A stretch of DNA of 64,000 nucleotides from an uncultured Bacteroides sp. (GCA_949289345.1 CASENS010000007.1:1-64000), one strand, 5' to 3'. Counted from the first letter of the stretch, positions 1 through 12,199 are shown. Notes: generated by a model from the letters alone, not told the origin. A program made the numbers and translations.

Positions 1-71
1 ATGGCAGGCGTCCTTCCCCTTTGCTCCCGCACTTTGTCAAGTCTTTTCTTCCCTAATTCCCCTCCCAAACA

Positions 72-241
72 AATTTGGGAAATTTGTATGTTACTTTGCA
101 CCTTGAAATCGACCTCAGACGTATGTGTAGCGTGGATTTTACCGAATACTGAAGATCGGTGTTTTACACCATATTATATATATACCCAAACGAGTAAGAA
201 AGGAAAATCAAATTATTAACTAACAACTAAAAATTACGATT
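72..241 (+). promoter_or_regulatory. Conserved leader and probable promoter of locus 1
   Basis: This non-coding leader precedes the small peptide gene and is repeated, inverted, in front of the second peptide gene (about 12200-12362). Both copies share GGGAAATTTGTATG followed by TTACTTTGCAC, which resembles the Bacteroides -7 element TAnnTTTG with one mismatch; I see no good -33 TTTG at the usual spacing. The stretch from 158 to the start codon is almost identical in the two copies (a TA indel, an AAC indel and one substitution), while about 105-157 has diverged. That implies selection on, or recent exchange of, the leader just before the gene. The promoter assignment is an inference. Confidence 0.55.
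158..170 (+). promoter_or_regulatory. Perfect palindrome GGTGTTTTACACC in the leader
   Basis: GGTGT and ACACC form a perfect 5-bp inverted repeat around TTT, 71 bp before the peptide start codon. The same 13 bp occur at 12266-12278 in the leader of the second locus. It could be a DNA operator or a small RNA hairpin in the 5' UTR; the sequence does not decide which. Confidence 0.5.
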
Positions 242-352
242 ATGGAAATGGAAAAGTTTTATGTGGCTCCGGAGGTGGAAGTTCTGGAGGTAGAAGTGGA
301 GAAAGGCTATAAGGCTTCGATACCCGGAACGGACGAGCCTGTAGAAATGTAA
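242..352 (+). CDS. Small conserved peptide, 36 aa (locus 1)
   Basis: This short gene has no assigned function. Its first 17 residues (MEMEKFYVAPEVEVLEV) are identical to those of the 41-residue peptide encoded at 12074-12199; after that both have a VE(K/R)G(Y/F)xAS motif and then divergent acidic tails (here IPGTDEPVEM). It has no signal peptide or membrane segment. Conservation of the N-terminus with a variable tail resembles a leader/core precursor, but such short acidic peptides of the form YxxPExEVLE are, as I recall, common in Bacteroidales without a known role. The lipoprotein gene follows 38 bp downstream, so the two are probably co-transcribed. The coding call rests on paralogue conservation. 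Confidence 0.7.
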   Translation: MEMEKFYVAPEVEVLEVEVEKGYKASIPGTDEPVEM

Positions 353-390
353 TTTAAGAAACATTAAGTCTAATTGAATTTTATAAGAGA

Positions 391-3300
391 ATGAAAACAA
401 AGTACATTTTGACTTTATTGGCACTTCCCGCACTGTTCGCGGCTTGTGTCAATGATGATTTTGAGCAGGCGCAAAAACCTTCGAAGGTGGAAAGTGACTT
501 GCTGGCAGGCCGCGCCACAGGAGAACTTGTCCTGACCGCGGAAAAGAATGCGCTTACCGGCGAGAATGCTGACACGCGCGTGGTGGGCGACATGGAAGAC
601 GCTGACGGAGCTATCAACTGGCTGTGGGAAAATGCAAATGATAAGATTGGCGCCGCAGTAGTGGACTATAGTAAGGACGGTGAGATTGTGAGTTTGGAGG
701 ATTATCCGGACAACTATGTTATCACGGACTATCCGTTCGCTCCCAATATCCAGGGACCAAGCTCAGCGGCCGACTTCTCTACTCCGACGGCTGTAGTGGA
801 AGGTGCATACATGTTCTACAACCGCTACAAAGGTTTTAATACGGCTGAAAGACGTACTATCAATCACAGCATTGAACGCATCTTGAAAGTGAATGCGGGC
901 AAGGAAGCCGGGCTGAAGCAAGTGGGTACGGCAGAAAACGGCGGACAGAACTTTTTCATTTCGCCTATCATCGACTTGGCTATAAAGGATAGAGAGGCTA
1001 TCCAAAAGCCGATTTCGATGACCAGCGCTTACTCAGTGCTGCAGTTCCGCCTGCACTTGCGGTACGATTCTGAAGATAAAGGCAAGTATGTCGGCGAGAA
1101 GGGTTTCAGAGTAAACAAGGTTGTGTTGCAGACTTTGGGCAGCAGAGATGCATTCGACCAGAACTTGACACTGGATCCCGCAGCCATTGCAATAATCCAA
1201 AAGGACTTGGCTACTAACCCCGCATACGCAGGCTGGTTTGAGAAAAATGGCGCCATCAAGACTGACGGTGTATCTGACGAGCAGGTAAGCGCGGCTTTGG
1301 ACTTGGTAAACGATGCCATCGCAGACCCGAATAATGAGATTGGTAGAAACGTAACGAAGAAAACAACCACAGACCTCGTTTATCAGCTTGAAAATCAATT
1401 CGCTTTCATGAGCGATAAAGACGTGATGGACCTGTTGGTCATCGTTCCTTCTGACGTTTACAACGAGGGAAAGTTGGCTAAGGGCGTGACTTACGAAGGC
1501 AAGTCAGAAGGTGTGTTCTTGGTAACGGTCTACACCAGCGAGGGTACTTACAACACAGTTGTTGAGGCTGAAGATAACCTGACAACCCGTACGCTGATGC
1601 GCGGAAAGAAGTACAACGTGGAAAGAACTATGGATTTGCGTAAGGGTCACACCAACGTAACTCTGTTCGAACAGGCCAAGGCTTTCAACATCGAGACAAC
1701 TGAGGACTATAACTATACTATTGAGTACATCAAGGAACACTCACGCGACTATGGTGACGCTAACGAGTGGAGCGCACCGACACTGCAGTTCGTTGACGGT
1801 GTGAAGATTGATGTGGACGATGACCATTTCTTCCCCAACTTCCCGTTGGTATACAGCGGTAAGAACGTGACGCTGAACATCACGGGCGAAGCAAGCGCTT
1901 ACGAACTCAACCCGACTACCGTTATCCTGGCTACCGATGAAAACCGTCCGACCATCAACGTCGAGAATGACGGTGCGAAGGTGACTTTCAAGGGTGACGT
2001 GAAAGAGGGCATCAAAGACTTCTACGGGAAAGAAGGAACAAAAGACGGTGAAGGATACACTTCCGCCTTCAAGCTGACTTCTAACTCCGCTATCGAGATC
2101 GCCGCCGGACAGACCGTGAACTTCGAATTGCTGAAAAGCAACAAGTCACTGACCATTGCCGATTCGGAAGCTGAGGCTCCTGCCAAGGTATTTGTAAAGG
2201 GGAACCCCGCTGTTACAGCCGGTACACTCTATGTAGGTAAGAACACGAGATTCGACTTGAACCAGGCTTTGAACAACACAGCGAACGCTACCGTTGCCGA
2301 AGGCGCCCAGCTGGTTCTCCCGACCTTGATGCATGGTGACGCCGACAATGACGAGGTGGTTATGGATATCCAAGGCACAGTAAACGTGGATGGTAGCCAA
2401 AAGGCTTCTGTAAACGACGCTGTTATCAATGTTTATGGCAAGATGACGTTTACCAAGACGGGTGGCAGAATGACCAACAATGGCAAGCTGACTGTTTACG
2501 GTAACGATGAGAACGAGATGAACGTAGGCACGCGTGCCGAATTTACCGGCTTTACGTTGGAGAACAACGGTACAATTAAAACGACCAAGTCGAGCGACCG
2601 CAAGGCTACTTACGGTGGTTACATCACGGTGGAAACCTTGAACAACAACGAAAACGGTGTAATCAACGACAATGGTGAAATGTGGGTGACTGAAACTTTG
2701 ACGAACACCGGTATCATCTACTTGATGGAAGACCCGTACGCATTGCTGAACATCGAGGACGGTGAATCTACCGAGGACGGTAAGATTGTGCTGACTACTC
2801 CGGCTGAATATGAAATGAAGGATGGATACTATTCACGTGCCAACAGCCTGTCTGACGTAGAAGGAACTATTGAAGTGACTTTGGATCAGGCTACTTATGA
2901 CAAGGTTCTGGCCAATGCTGACGACGCCACCTACGGCACTCAGGAACGTGCATGGGCAGTCATCAACCGTGTTATCTTGGACGGCGTTGAACTGAAGCTG
3001 AAGGCTGAAATGCAGGGTACAAACAAGGACATCATCTTGAAGAACGGCGCAACCGTCAACGCACAGGAAGCCTTGACACTGGCATCGCTGACTACCGAAG
3101 GCGCAGACAACGTGCTGAAAGCCGCAAAGGCTAATACAACGATTACCGTCGATGCTGCAGGTGAAGATAAGGGTGATGGCGTTGTGAACGTGGCTGAAGG
3201 TTCCGCACTGACCGTTGAAAAGGACGTGAACTTGGTTATCGGTTACGAGGCATTCGCTACAGACAACTATATGTTGAACGTGGCTGGTACGCTGATCAAC

Positions 3301-3993
3301 AACGGTACCATTGACACCGAAGACGGTGAAGGTGGTTATACAGATACCTACAATGGTGTGAACAAACTCTCAGCCATCGTTAACGGTACACTGACTAATA
3401 ATTGGAAGATTAGCAAGCCGGCTGAACCTATGTACAGCGGTGACAATTACGATGCTCTGATTGATTTGATTTCTACACTGTATGTGAATGGTGGTGAAAA
3501 TAAAGACAAAATTATCGGCGGATTTGCAGGCGATGTGGATATTCGTATTGAGAAATGGGATACAGAGGATGGAAGCTTTGCTGCTGAAAATGAGTGGACC
3601 AATAGACAATTCCAAGAATTTGGTAAGGACAGATTGTATTCAGTCTTGACAGGAGAGTTGAAGAGTGCTAGTGGCTATTATTATCTAAGCGCATCAATTT
3701 CAGGAAGTTATGCCGCTCTTTATTTGGGCTATAATACTGAAGTTCCGCCGGTTGAATTCACAAATTATCTGAAAGGTCTGTCTAGAGAGGAGTTCGAAAC
3801 AGCTTACAACGAGGCTGTAGAGAAAATTGCCACTCCCGTTCTGACTACCACTTGGCTCTACGTATACAAAAACAATGGTACTATTAACTTGAAGCCCGCT
3901 TATGAAAATGGTAATGAAGGTTGGGCTTACGGTGTGGTACTTGACAACAAGAATGGTATCATCAACGGTGAGTTCTCTAATAATAAGAGATAA
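391..3993 (+). CDS. Very large surface-type lipoprotein, 1200 aa
   Basis: The product starts with an SPII signal (MKTKYILTLLALPALFAAC) with lipobox Cys19. Asp residues just after it (VNDDFE) fit the Bacteroidetes signal for lipoprotein export to the cell surface. Residues of about 60-460 contain segments such as LWENANDKIGAAVVDY that recall fimbrillin-like proteins. From about residue 480 on there are many short Asn/Gly/Thr-rich strands (for example LENNGTIKTT, NNENGVINDNGEMWV) typical of a beta-helix or adhesin-like repeat region. The protein at 9389-12028 has the same signal peptide, N-terminal layout and repeat style, so the two are paralogues with different bodies. A structural or adhesive surface role is plausible; no enzyme motif was found. 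Confidence 0.8.
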   Translation: MKTKYILTLLALPALFAACVNDDFEQAQKPSKVESDLLAGRATGELVLTAEKNALTGENADTRVVGDMEDADGAINWLWENANDKIGAAVVDYSKDGEIVSLEDYPDNYVITDYPFAPNIQGPSSAADFSTPTAVVEGAYMFYNRYKGFNTAERRTINHSIERILKVNAGKEAGLKQVGTAENGGQNFFISPIIDLAIKDREAIQKPISMTSAYSVLQFRLHLRYDSEDKGKYVGEKGFRVNKVVLQTLGSRDAFDQNLTLDPAAIAIIQKDLATNPAYAGWFEKNGAIKTDGVSDEQVSAALDLVNDAIADPNNEIGRNVTKKTTTDLVYQLENQFAFMSDKDVMDLLVIVPSDVYNEGKLAKGVTYEGKSEGVFLVTVYTSEGTYNTVVEAEDNLTTRTLMRGKKYNVERTMDLRKGHTNVTLFEQAKAFNIETTEDYNYTIEYIKEHSRDYGDANEWSAPTLQFVDGVKIDVDDDHFFPNFPLVYSGKNVTLNITGEASAYELNPTTVILATDENRPTINVENDGAKVTFKGDVKEGIKDFYGKEGTKDGEGYTSAFKLTSNSAIEIAAGQTVNFELLKSNKSLTIADSEAEAPAKVFVKGNPAVTAGTLYVGKNTRFDLNQALNNTANATVAEGAQLVLPTLMHGDADNDEVVMDIQGTVNVDGSQKASVNDAVINVYGKMTFTKTGGRMTNNGKLTVYGNDENEMNVGTRAEFTGFTLENNGTIKTTKSSDRKATYGGYITVETLNNNENGVINDNGEMWVTETLTNTGIIYLMEDPYALLNIEDGESTEDGKIVLTTPAEYEMKDGYYSRANSLSDVEGTIEVTLDQATYDKVLANADDATYGTQERAWAVINRVILDGVELKLKAEMQGTNKDIILKNGATVNAQEALTLASLTTEGADNVLKAAKANTTITVDAAGEDKGDGVVNVAEGSALTVEKDVNLVIGYEAFATDNYMLNVAGTLINNGTIDTEDGEGGYTDTYNGVNKLSAIVNGTLTNNWKISKPAEPMYSGDNYDALIDLISTLYVNGGENKDKIIGGFAGDVDIRIEKWDTEDGSFAAENEWTNRQFQEFGKDRLYSVLTGELKSASGYYYLSASISGSYAALYLGYNTEVPPVEFTNYLKGLSREEFETAYNEAVEKIATPVLTTTWLYVYKNNGTINLKPAYENGNEGWAYGVVLDNKNGIINGEFSNNKR

Positions 3994-4043
3994 GAAAAGA
4001 ACATGTGACATCTGTCACGGAAAACGTTGAAGTAAATAAGGAG

Positions 4044-4084
4044 AAGAGGTTGGCTCGTGAAGAGCACAACCTCTTTTCTGTTTT
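4044..4084 (+). terminator. Rho-independent terminator of the 1200-aa lipoprotein gene
   Basis: AAGAGGTTG (4044-4052) pairs with CAACCTCTT (4067-4075), with an inner GCTC/GAGC stem. It is followed by TTCTGTTTTTG. It lies about 50 bp after the stop codon. Confidence 0.8.
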
Positions 4085-4330
4085 TGACACTTTGTCCATC
4101 CCAATCACCGAGAAGCGCGTCTTTCCGACCGTTGTCCGCCCTGTGCGGAAACAAACGTTAAAAAATTAGCCTTACTTCCTCACCGTCAACGGGATACTCC
4201 GGATTTTAACACTTCAGCACCCGTCAATCCGCAAGGAAAACAGCCTTCCGGAACCGCCAAACAGACAGTCTGAGGTGCCGAAAAGGCCCTTTTAATTCCC
4301 AAAATGAGCCTTCCAGCAAAGGGAAAGCCC

Positions 4331-4440
4331 TGTTTTGCCAAGGAAACGGCAATCTTTCGCCGAAAAAGAAACTATGTTTTGCCGAAGAAGAAGCAATGTT
4401 CTTCCGTGGAAGAAGCAGTGTTTTGCCTCAAAAGGTCGTA
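4331..4440. repeat. Array of five 22-bp units (TGTTTTGCCGAAGAAG type)
   Basis: Five consecutive units start at 4331, 4353, 4375, 4397 and 4419, exactly 22 bp apart. Most contain TGTTTTGCC or a variant (TCTTTCGCC, TGTTCTTCC), and each has imperfect dyad symmetry, for example TTCTTCCGTGGAAGAA. Degenerate relatives may extend left to about 4243. A 65-codon open frame crosses the array but looks like a by-product of the repeat. The rest of 4085-4686 shows no gene. Confidence 0.75.
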
Positions 4441-4686
4441 TGAAATGCGGCGGAGGCGTGTATTCCCGGGCGCGTTTCTTCCTGTTTTGACGGTTTTATG
4501 AAAACGAGAAGTAAGCGAAACCTGCAAAATAAAAGCATTCTGATAGGAGTTTTTCCGTTTAAGCATGCATGCAGGCTTTGGGGAAGCGGCAGGGACAATG
4601 GGGTAAACAGAAATTTAGATGACACACAGATGACACGGATAAAACAAGATGACCACAAATCTGTTCAATAAAGTATTGACGTAATC

Positions 4687-4760
4687 AACTCCCCTCCTCT
4701 TGGGAGGAGGAGAGTTCTTTTTGTTTTCCTTCTTCAGCTGTCATTCCCACAACTCCCCTC
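4687..4760. repeat. Terminator-like dispersed repeat, copy 1
   Basis: Begins AACTCCCCTCCTC, then a GGGAGGAG arm, AGAGTTC and a T-rich run, and continues into the same CTTCAGCTGTCATTCCCAC seen at 5290-5404. The next partial unit starts 64 bp later at 4751. The palindrome followed by T-rich sequence looks like a terminator, but the copy number suggests a dispersed element. Confidence 0.7.
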
Positions 4761-4823
4761 CTTCCGGAAGGTTGCTCTCCCCCGATAACGGGGGAGCAAG
4801 GAGGGGGTAGGTGCCCACCGGTT

Positions 4824-4903
4824 GGGGTGGTAGGACAAGAATGGTTCGGCCTATTTACATTATATATGAATAAGAGTCGCTTACGCGGCATGTTTCTCCT
4901 ACC
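4824..4903. repeat. 80-bp dispersed repeat, copy A
   Basis: Four visible differences separate this 80-bp block from the one at 27314-27393. Its ends are imperfect inverted repeats (GGTAGGACAAGA against TGTTTCTCCTACC), a MITE-like layout. It is embedded in GC-rich CCTCCC/GGGAGG hairpins, as is the other copy. Confidence 0.8.
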
Positions 4904-4993
4904 ACCTCCCCCTACGGGTACTCCTCCTTCCCCGAAGGAGGAGAGCCGATGAAACTTGTTTTTCATTTCGACACACCTTCATGAAGCTGAAAA

Positions 4994-5096
4994 AACACTT
5001 AACTGTTGTGACGGGAAACGGTTAAGTGTTTCGGGTCTAACACTTAACTGTTTCCGGGATAACAGTTAAGTATTCCGGAGCGAATAGTTAAGTGTT
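4994..5096. repeat. Array of five palindromic 14-mers at 22-bp spacing
   Basis: The word AACACTTAACTGTT, or its reverse complement AACAGTTAAGTGTT with minor changes, starts at 4994, 5017, 5039, 5061 and 5083. The spacing is 23, 22, 22 and 22 bp, with short GC-rich spacers such as TCCGGGAT. Successive copies can pair into hairpins. The word is unrelated to those of the other 22-bp arrays in the window. I see nothing else of note from 5097 to 5289. Confidence 0.85.
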
Positions 5097-5289
5097 ATCA
5101 TAAACTACAAAACACTGTAAATCAGACAGATGTTGCTCTTACGCCTTTAAAGGTGAGGCTCGGCCGCCTGTTTTTATACATTTGTTTGCATTGCACCTGG
5201 CAAAATGTTTCGGGATGTTAATCCGCCTTGTCAAATTATACTTTGCGCGGAATGAATTTGTGCATTTTACATTTTCTCAATGGTAGCAG

Positions 5290-5404
5290 AACTCCCCTCC
5301 TCCCGGGAGGAGGAGAGTCTTTTTGTTTTCCTTCTTCAGCTGTCATTCCCACAACTCCCCTCTTCCCGGGAGGAGGAGAGTTTTTTTGTTTTCCTTCTTC
5401 AGCC
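5290..5404. repeat. Terminator-like dispersed repeat, tandem copies 2 and 3
   Basis: Two units start at 5290 and 5353 (63 bp apart). Each has AACTCCCCTC, a CTCCCGGGAG-type palindrome, AGAGT, a T-rich run and TTTTCCTTCTTCAGC. They are close copies of the unit at 4687. A 78-codon frame through this region is dictated by the repeat and is not called a gene. Confidence 0.75.
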
Positions 5405-5503
5405 GCTTCTGTTTGCCTATTCTTAACTGACGGATTGGCATTTGCCGCCTGTACACATTTGTAGGATGAACCTTTTGGGGTCACGTCCGCCATAGGACGG
5501 ATA

Positions 5504-5549
5504 GGCAAAAAAAGTCCCGCCCTTCCTTATGGGATTGGGAAGGGCGGGA
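5504..5549 (-). terminator. Rho-independent terminator of carB
   Basis: TCCCGCCCTTCC (5515-5526) and GGAAGGGCGGGA (5538-5549) form a 12-bp GC-rich stem. On the minus strand it is followed by a run of seven T (AAAAAAA at 5507-5513 on the plus strand). It lies 31 bp beyond the carB stop codon. Confidence 0.9.
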
Positions 5550-5579
5550 TTGGGACGTTGCGCCGGACAGTGCCGGGGC

Positions 5580-8807
<3,228 letters not shown>

Positions 8808-8868
8808 ACCGTTACTATATATGTTGTTGTAAGTCCACTCAATGTGTTTCCCTCCGTCCGGTCAAAAG

Positions 8869-8900
8869 AAATGCGTTCATCTCACAAGATAAACGCATTT
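8869..8900. promoter_or_regulatory. Inverted repeat upstream of carB
   Basis: AAATGCGTT (8869-8877) and AACGCATTT (8892-8900) are perfect 9-bp arms around a 14-bp loop, ending 62 bp before the carB start. It could be an operator or a leader hairpin that regulates carB. No T-run follows on the carB strand, so it does not look like a simple attenuator. Confidence 0.5.
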
Positions 8901-9107
8901 ACCACTAAAACGGGAAACTACAGGAAACGACTTGCCTTTCTCCTGTACGTGTGCAAAGAAACACTTTATTTGGGACATATGCAAATAATCCCTTCCTGTT
9001 TTTCAACACATCTTCCGGAAACGGCATACAAGCAACCGGAAGGAACAGGAGGAGCACGCTTGCGCGGGACAGGCGGGAAGCGACATCCCGACCGTTTCCC
9101 GCCTTTA

Positions 9108-9217
9108 TTCTGATACGGCCAGAAAAGTTTTCTGATACGACCAGAAAGGCATTCTGATACTGCCAGAACAGCTTTCTGGTACGACCAGAATAACTTTCTG
9201 GAACCGCCGGGAAACAA
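9108..9217. repeat. Array of five 22-bp units (TTCTGATACGACCAGAA type)
   Basis: Units start at 9108, 9130, 9152, 9174 and 9196, with no deviation from 22 bp. The core is TTCTGATACGACCAGAA, in which TTCTG and CAGAA are inverted arms; the fifth unit has decayed (GCCGGGAA). The array lies between the 5' end of carB and the 3' end of the 879-aa lipoprotein gene. The rest of 8901-9107 and 9218-9324 shows no gene. Confidence 0.9.
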
Positions 9218-9324
9218 CCGGAATACTACTTTGTTGGCAGTCAGCGGGTTAACAGGTTCCTGTTACACAGATTGCGGGAAGGCTTCTGCCCTTAGGATTT
9301 CAGCTTCGAGCACCGTCACAATTC

Positions 9325-9352
9325 AAAAAAAAAGAGGGGCGCACCCCTCTTT
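9325..9352 (-). terminator. Rho-independent terminator of the 879-aa lipoprotein gene
   Basis: AAAGAGGGG (9331-9339) pairs with CCCCTCTTT (9344-9352) around CGCA. On the minus strand the stem is followed by a run of six T. It lies 36 bp after the stop codon. Confidence 0.9.
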
Positions 9353-9388
9353 CAAGTTGATGCGCCCGCTCTTTCCATACATTAGTTT

Positions 9389-12028
9389 TTACTGTTCACC
9401 GAAATTATCATTTGTGTCATTCCAAGTGTAGCTGCCATCACCCGCACTTGACCAAGTACCTTCGCCAGGTTCACTTGCAATGTCCGAGTAGAACTCGCCA
9501 CCTACCAGCACTTCACCATTGTTTGTAATCGTGCCTGTACCGGTGCTACCATAAACTGCGAACGAGCTCAAAGCCGGAATTTGGAATACGGTTCCCGACG
9601 CAACGGTCAAGGACTCGGTCTGTACATGCGTACCGCGCAGCATATGACGTCCGCCGCCTTGAGCCGTGATGCTTGTGAATTTGCAATAAACAGGACTTGC
9701 AGAAGTGCCTCCGGTTGCACAAGTAACCGTCAAGTTTGTTGCGGCATCGATAACGATGCTTGCAGGCAACGCGTTCGGATTGTTGAACGTCACATTCATA
9801 CCAATCTTCAGCGTGTTGTACTTGTCGCTCAATGCATTGAATGCAAAGTTGCCGTTTGTCAAGTCCGAACTCTTCATGGTGTAGCTCATCTGGCTTCCTG
9901 CTTCGCTTGTGTTCACCTGAGTCTCAGTGTCACGCTCTTCCAGCTCGATTTCCGCACCTGCCGCATTGGTTGTCACATAGGTCGTGGCACCGTCATGAGC
10001 CATGATATATCCGTAGTTTTCGATTTTACCATTGGTTTGGCTGTACATAGCGCCCACGTTGTCAATGTCACCCTTGTTTATAAAGTCGGCCTGTGCATAG
10101 ATGTAAGAGTTGGTGGCGTCAGCGTTCTCGATGGTACCCGTGTAACCGTTCGTGACATTTTTTACCGCATTCTTTTTATTGTTAGTGAACTCACCCTTGA
10201 TGTACAGGTCGTTGTTGTTCACGATCTTGCATTGGTTTTCAGAGCCGTCACTCAAGTTCAGTGTACCGTTGTTGGTCAGGACTGCCTGTGCGGTGTACAT
10301 TACCGGACTACCGGTGCTTGCGATGGCGTAGTTCAGCACTTTGCCGGTCAGTGTGGCGTTGGCGTTTACAGTCAGCTCGTTGTAGTTTGTAACTGTAGTG
10401 AAGGTTACGACGCCATTTACGTTCACTGCACCGTTGTTCTCCACTTCAGCGATAGTAATGCCTCTTGAGCCTCCGTTCACGTTCAATGTACCTGTTTCGG
10501 CAACTTCCACGTTGTAGCTGTAAGTAACGGCGGCGTTGCTTGAGTTAGCCAGGCTTTGTTCGCCTTCCACTACGATAGGAGCGTTGCTTTGTGCATTCAG
10601 CAGGCTCAACGCGTCAGCCGGGATTCCAGCCGGGATAGTCAGCGTGTTATTTGTGGAAGTGTTAAACTTGAAACTGATGTTGGGATTGCCCTTGATGGCG
10701 TTGTACACAGTTTCCGTCAGTTCCACGTTACCCGTCAGATTGATAGTCAGGGTTTTCGGATCACCTATCAGCAAAGGATAAGTTCCGTTCGGATCCTCAT
10801 ACCAGCGGATGATGCTCTCCAACTGGCTGGTAGTAGCTACGGTAACAGAAGCAGGCTGCTCTACGTCCACATCAGCGAAGTTGATAGTGATGGCGTTGGC
10901 TCTTGAACCGTCACCCGAATAAATTTCTTCCAATACGCCCAGGTTGCTGTAAGTGATGCCGGTACCTTGAGCAGGGTCTTCCACATCGTCAAAATCCGAC
11001 AAACCGTCGATTGTCACCAGACCTTTGTTCGTATATACCTGGATACTCAATTCACTTTCATCGATGACTGTCGGGGGAACCACCATCAAGCCTGTCACTT
11101 CCTTAGCGGGAACAAAGTTCAAAGACAGGAAATTGGAAGTCTCACTCGCTGTGAAAAACTTACCAAAATTCGAATAGAGCGGGCTTCTCAAAGACTCGTT
11201 CTCACCCAGTTCATACTCACCGTCAGCAATTTCAGCCACAGCGTCGTTGTAAGCCTGGAATACCTTAGCCAAATTAGAAGACGTTGACAAGGCTCCATCA
11301 TAGCTGCTGTTACCGTTAATCGGATTATAGCTGTCGACTTTTCCGGTCGGTTTCAATGTCGCTTTTACTCTAAATTCACCGCTTCCTCCGGTCACAACCA
11401 CGCGTTCAACTTCTGTACTTCCTGTGCCGGTGTAGTTGATGTTGAAACGCGGCTTGGCGAACACTTCCACCATTTGGGGAGTAGCCTGCTGGTCATCCAC
11501 CGCAATGTCATCATAACCGATGAACATCTGGTTCTTTTTCCATGAATAAGTGTCGTCAGCCACCGGGCTTTCGGCTGTCTCGTCATAAGCGTACTGCTCA
11601 ACGGGCACGCTCACCTCCAGTCCGGCACGGCTCTTCAGTTCCTCGTTGTACGGCATGTAGAAGAAGTAGTTACCTTCGCTCATCACGGCGTCGTTGTTCG
11701 TCCACCCCTGTGCGTAACCGTACTTATAGTTGGTGTTGATGTAGTCCACGATGTCGTACTTATCATCCCAATCTCCATCAGCTTGTGCGCTGTTATAAGT
11801 ATCCATCAAGGCGGCTCCGATATAATCGTTGTCATCGAAAGTGAACCCTGCGGCGGAACTCCAATCCCAGCGGGTGGAGGGAGCTTCGGGGATGTTCAGC
11901 GAGATAACGCCCACTACGGGACGGTCATCATTCGGGCCTTGAACTTGGCTCACAAACTCATCTTCTTGCGAGCAAGCGGCAAAGACACCGGGCAAAGCCA
12001 GTGCCATCAGCAAATGTTTTGTTCTCAT
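9389..12028 (-). CDS. Large surface-type lipoprotein, 879 aa
   Basis: The SPII signal MRTKHLLMALALPGVFAAC (Cys19) followed by SQEDEF closely matches that of the 1200-aa protein at 391-3993. The N-terminal third (for example FTFDDNDYIGAALMD, EGNYFFYMPYNEEL) looks fimbrillin-like. The C-terminal half is rich in short Asn/Gly/Thr repeats (NNGTLNLSDGSENQ, VENNGAVNVNG), suggesting a beta-helix. The gene is the second of a two-gene unit behind a 41-residue peptide gene. The pair is a divergent paralogue of the pair at 242-3993, in inverted orientation. The function is unknown; a surface-exposed structural or adhesive role is inferred. Confidence 0.8.
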   Translation of the reverse strand: MRTKHLLMALALPGVFAACSQEDEFVSQVQGPNDDRPVVGVISLNIPEAPSTRWDWSSAAGFTFDDNDYIGAALMDTYNSAQADGDWDDKYDIVDYINTNYKYGYAQGWTNNDAVMSEGNYFFYMPYNEELKSRAGLEVSVPVEQYAYDETAESPVADDTYSWKKNQMFIGYDDIAVDDQQATPQMVEVFAKPRFNINYTGTGSTEVERVVVTGGSGEFRVKATLKPTGKVDSYNPINGNSSYDGALSTSSNLAKVFQAYNDAVAEIADGEYELGENESLRSPLYSNFGKFFTASETSNFLSLNFVPAKEVTGLMVVPPTVIDESELSIQVYTNKGLVTIDGLSDFDDVEDPAQGTGITYSNLGVLEEIYSGDGSRANAITINFADVDVEQPASVTVATTSQLESIIRWYEDPNGTYPLLIGDPKTLTINLTGNVELTETVYNAIKGNPNISFKFNTSTNNTLTIPAGIPADALSLLNAQSNAPIVVEGEQSLANSSNAAVTYSYNVEVAETGTLNVNGGSRGITIAEVENNGAVNVNGVVTFTTVTNYNELTVNANATLTGKVLNYAIASTGSPVMYTAQAVLTNNGTLNLSDGSENQCKIVNNNDLYIKGEFTNNKKNAVKNVTNGYTGTIENADATNSYIYAQADFINKGDIDNVGAMYSQTNGKIENYGYIMAHDGATTYVTTNAAGAEIELEERDTETQVNTSEAGSQMSYTMKSSDLTNGNFAFNALSDKYNTLKIGMNVTFNNPNALPASIVIDAATNLTVTCATGGTSASPVYCKFTSITAQGGGRHMLRGTHVQTESLTVASGTVFQIPALSSFAVYGSTGTGTITNNGEVLVGGEFYSDIASEPGEGTWSSAGDGSYTWNDTNDNFGEQ

Positions 12029-12073
12029 AATTTAATCTCAATTAATTGATTTATAATATAACATTTTTCTATT

Positions 12074-12199
12074 TTACGGTTCATCAATATCCGGCATTCC
12101 CGGATTCACATCACCATCCAGGCTCGCACCGAACCCTCTTTCCACAGCAACCTCCAGAACTTCCACCTCCGGAGCCACATAAAACTTTTCCATTTCCAT
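12074..12199 (-). CDS. Small conserved peptide, 41 aa (locus 2)
   Basis: The peptide shares MEMEKFYVAPEVEVLEV with the one at 242-352, then reads AVERGFGASLDGDVNPGMPDI and ends in DEP. The first 51 bp are identical to the other gene at the nucleotide level, while the tail differs in length and sequence. The stop codon is 45 bp before the start of the 879-aa lipoprotein gene. It is transcribed away from the ABC exporter cassette that begins about 280 bp to the right. Its function is unknown; leader/core-like conservation and the neighbouring export genes make a secreted or processed peptide possible but unproven. Confidence 0.7.
   Translation of the reverse strand: MEMEKFYVAPEVEVLEVAVERGFGASLDGDVNPGMPDIDEP

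Noticed and set aside
1..219. 72-codon open frame at the left edge
   Set aside because: It covers the conserved non-coding leader; the second copy of the leader does not preserve the frame.
4304..4501. 65-codon open frame over the repeat array
   Set aside because: Its repeated KRNY/AKE pattern is simply the 22-bp array read through, and 22 is not a multiple of three, so the peptide repeat is not kept.
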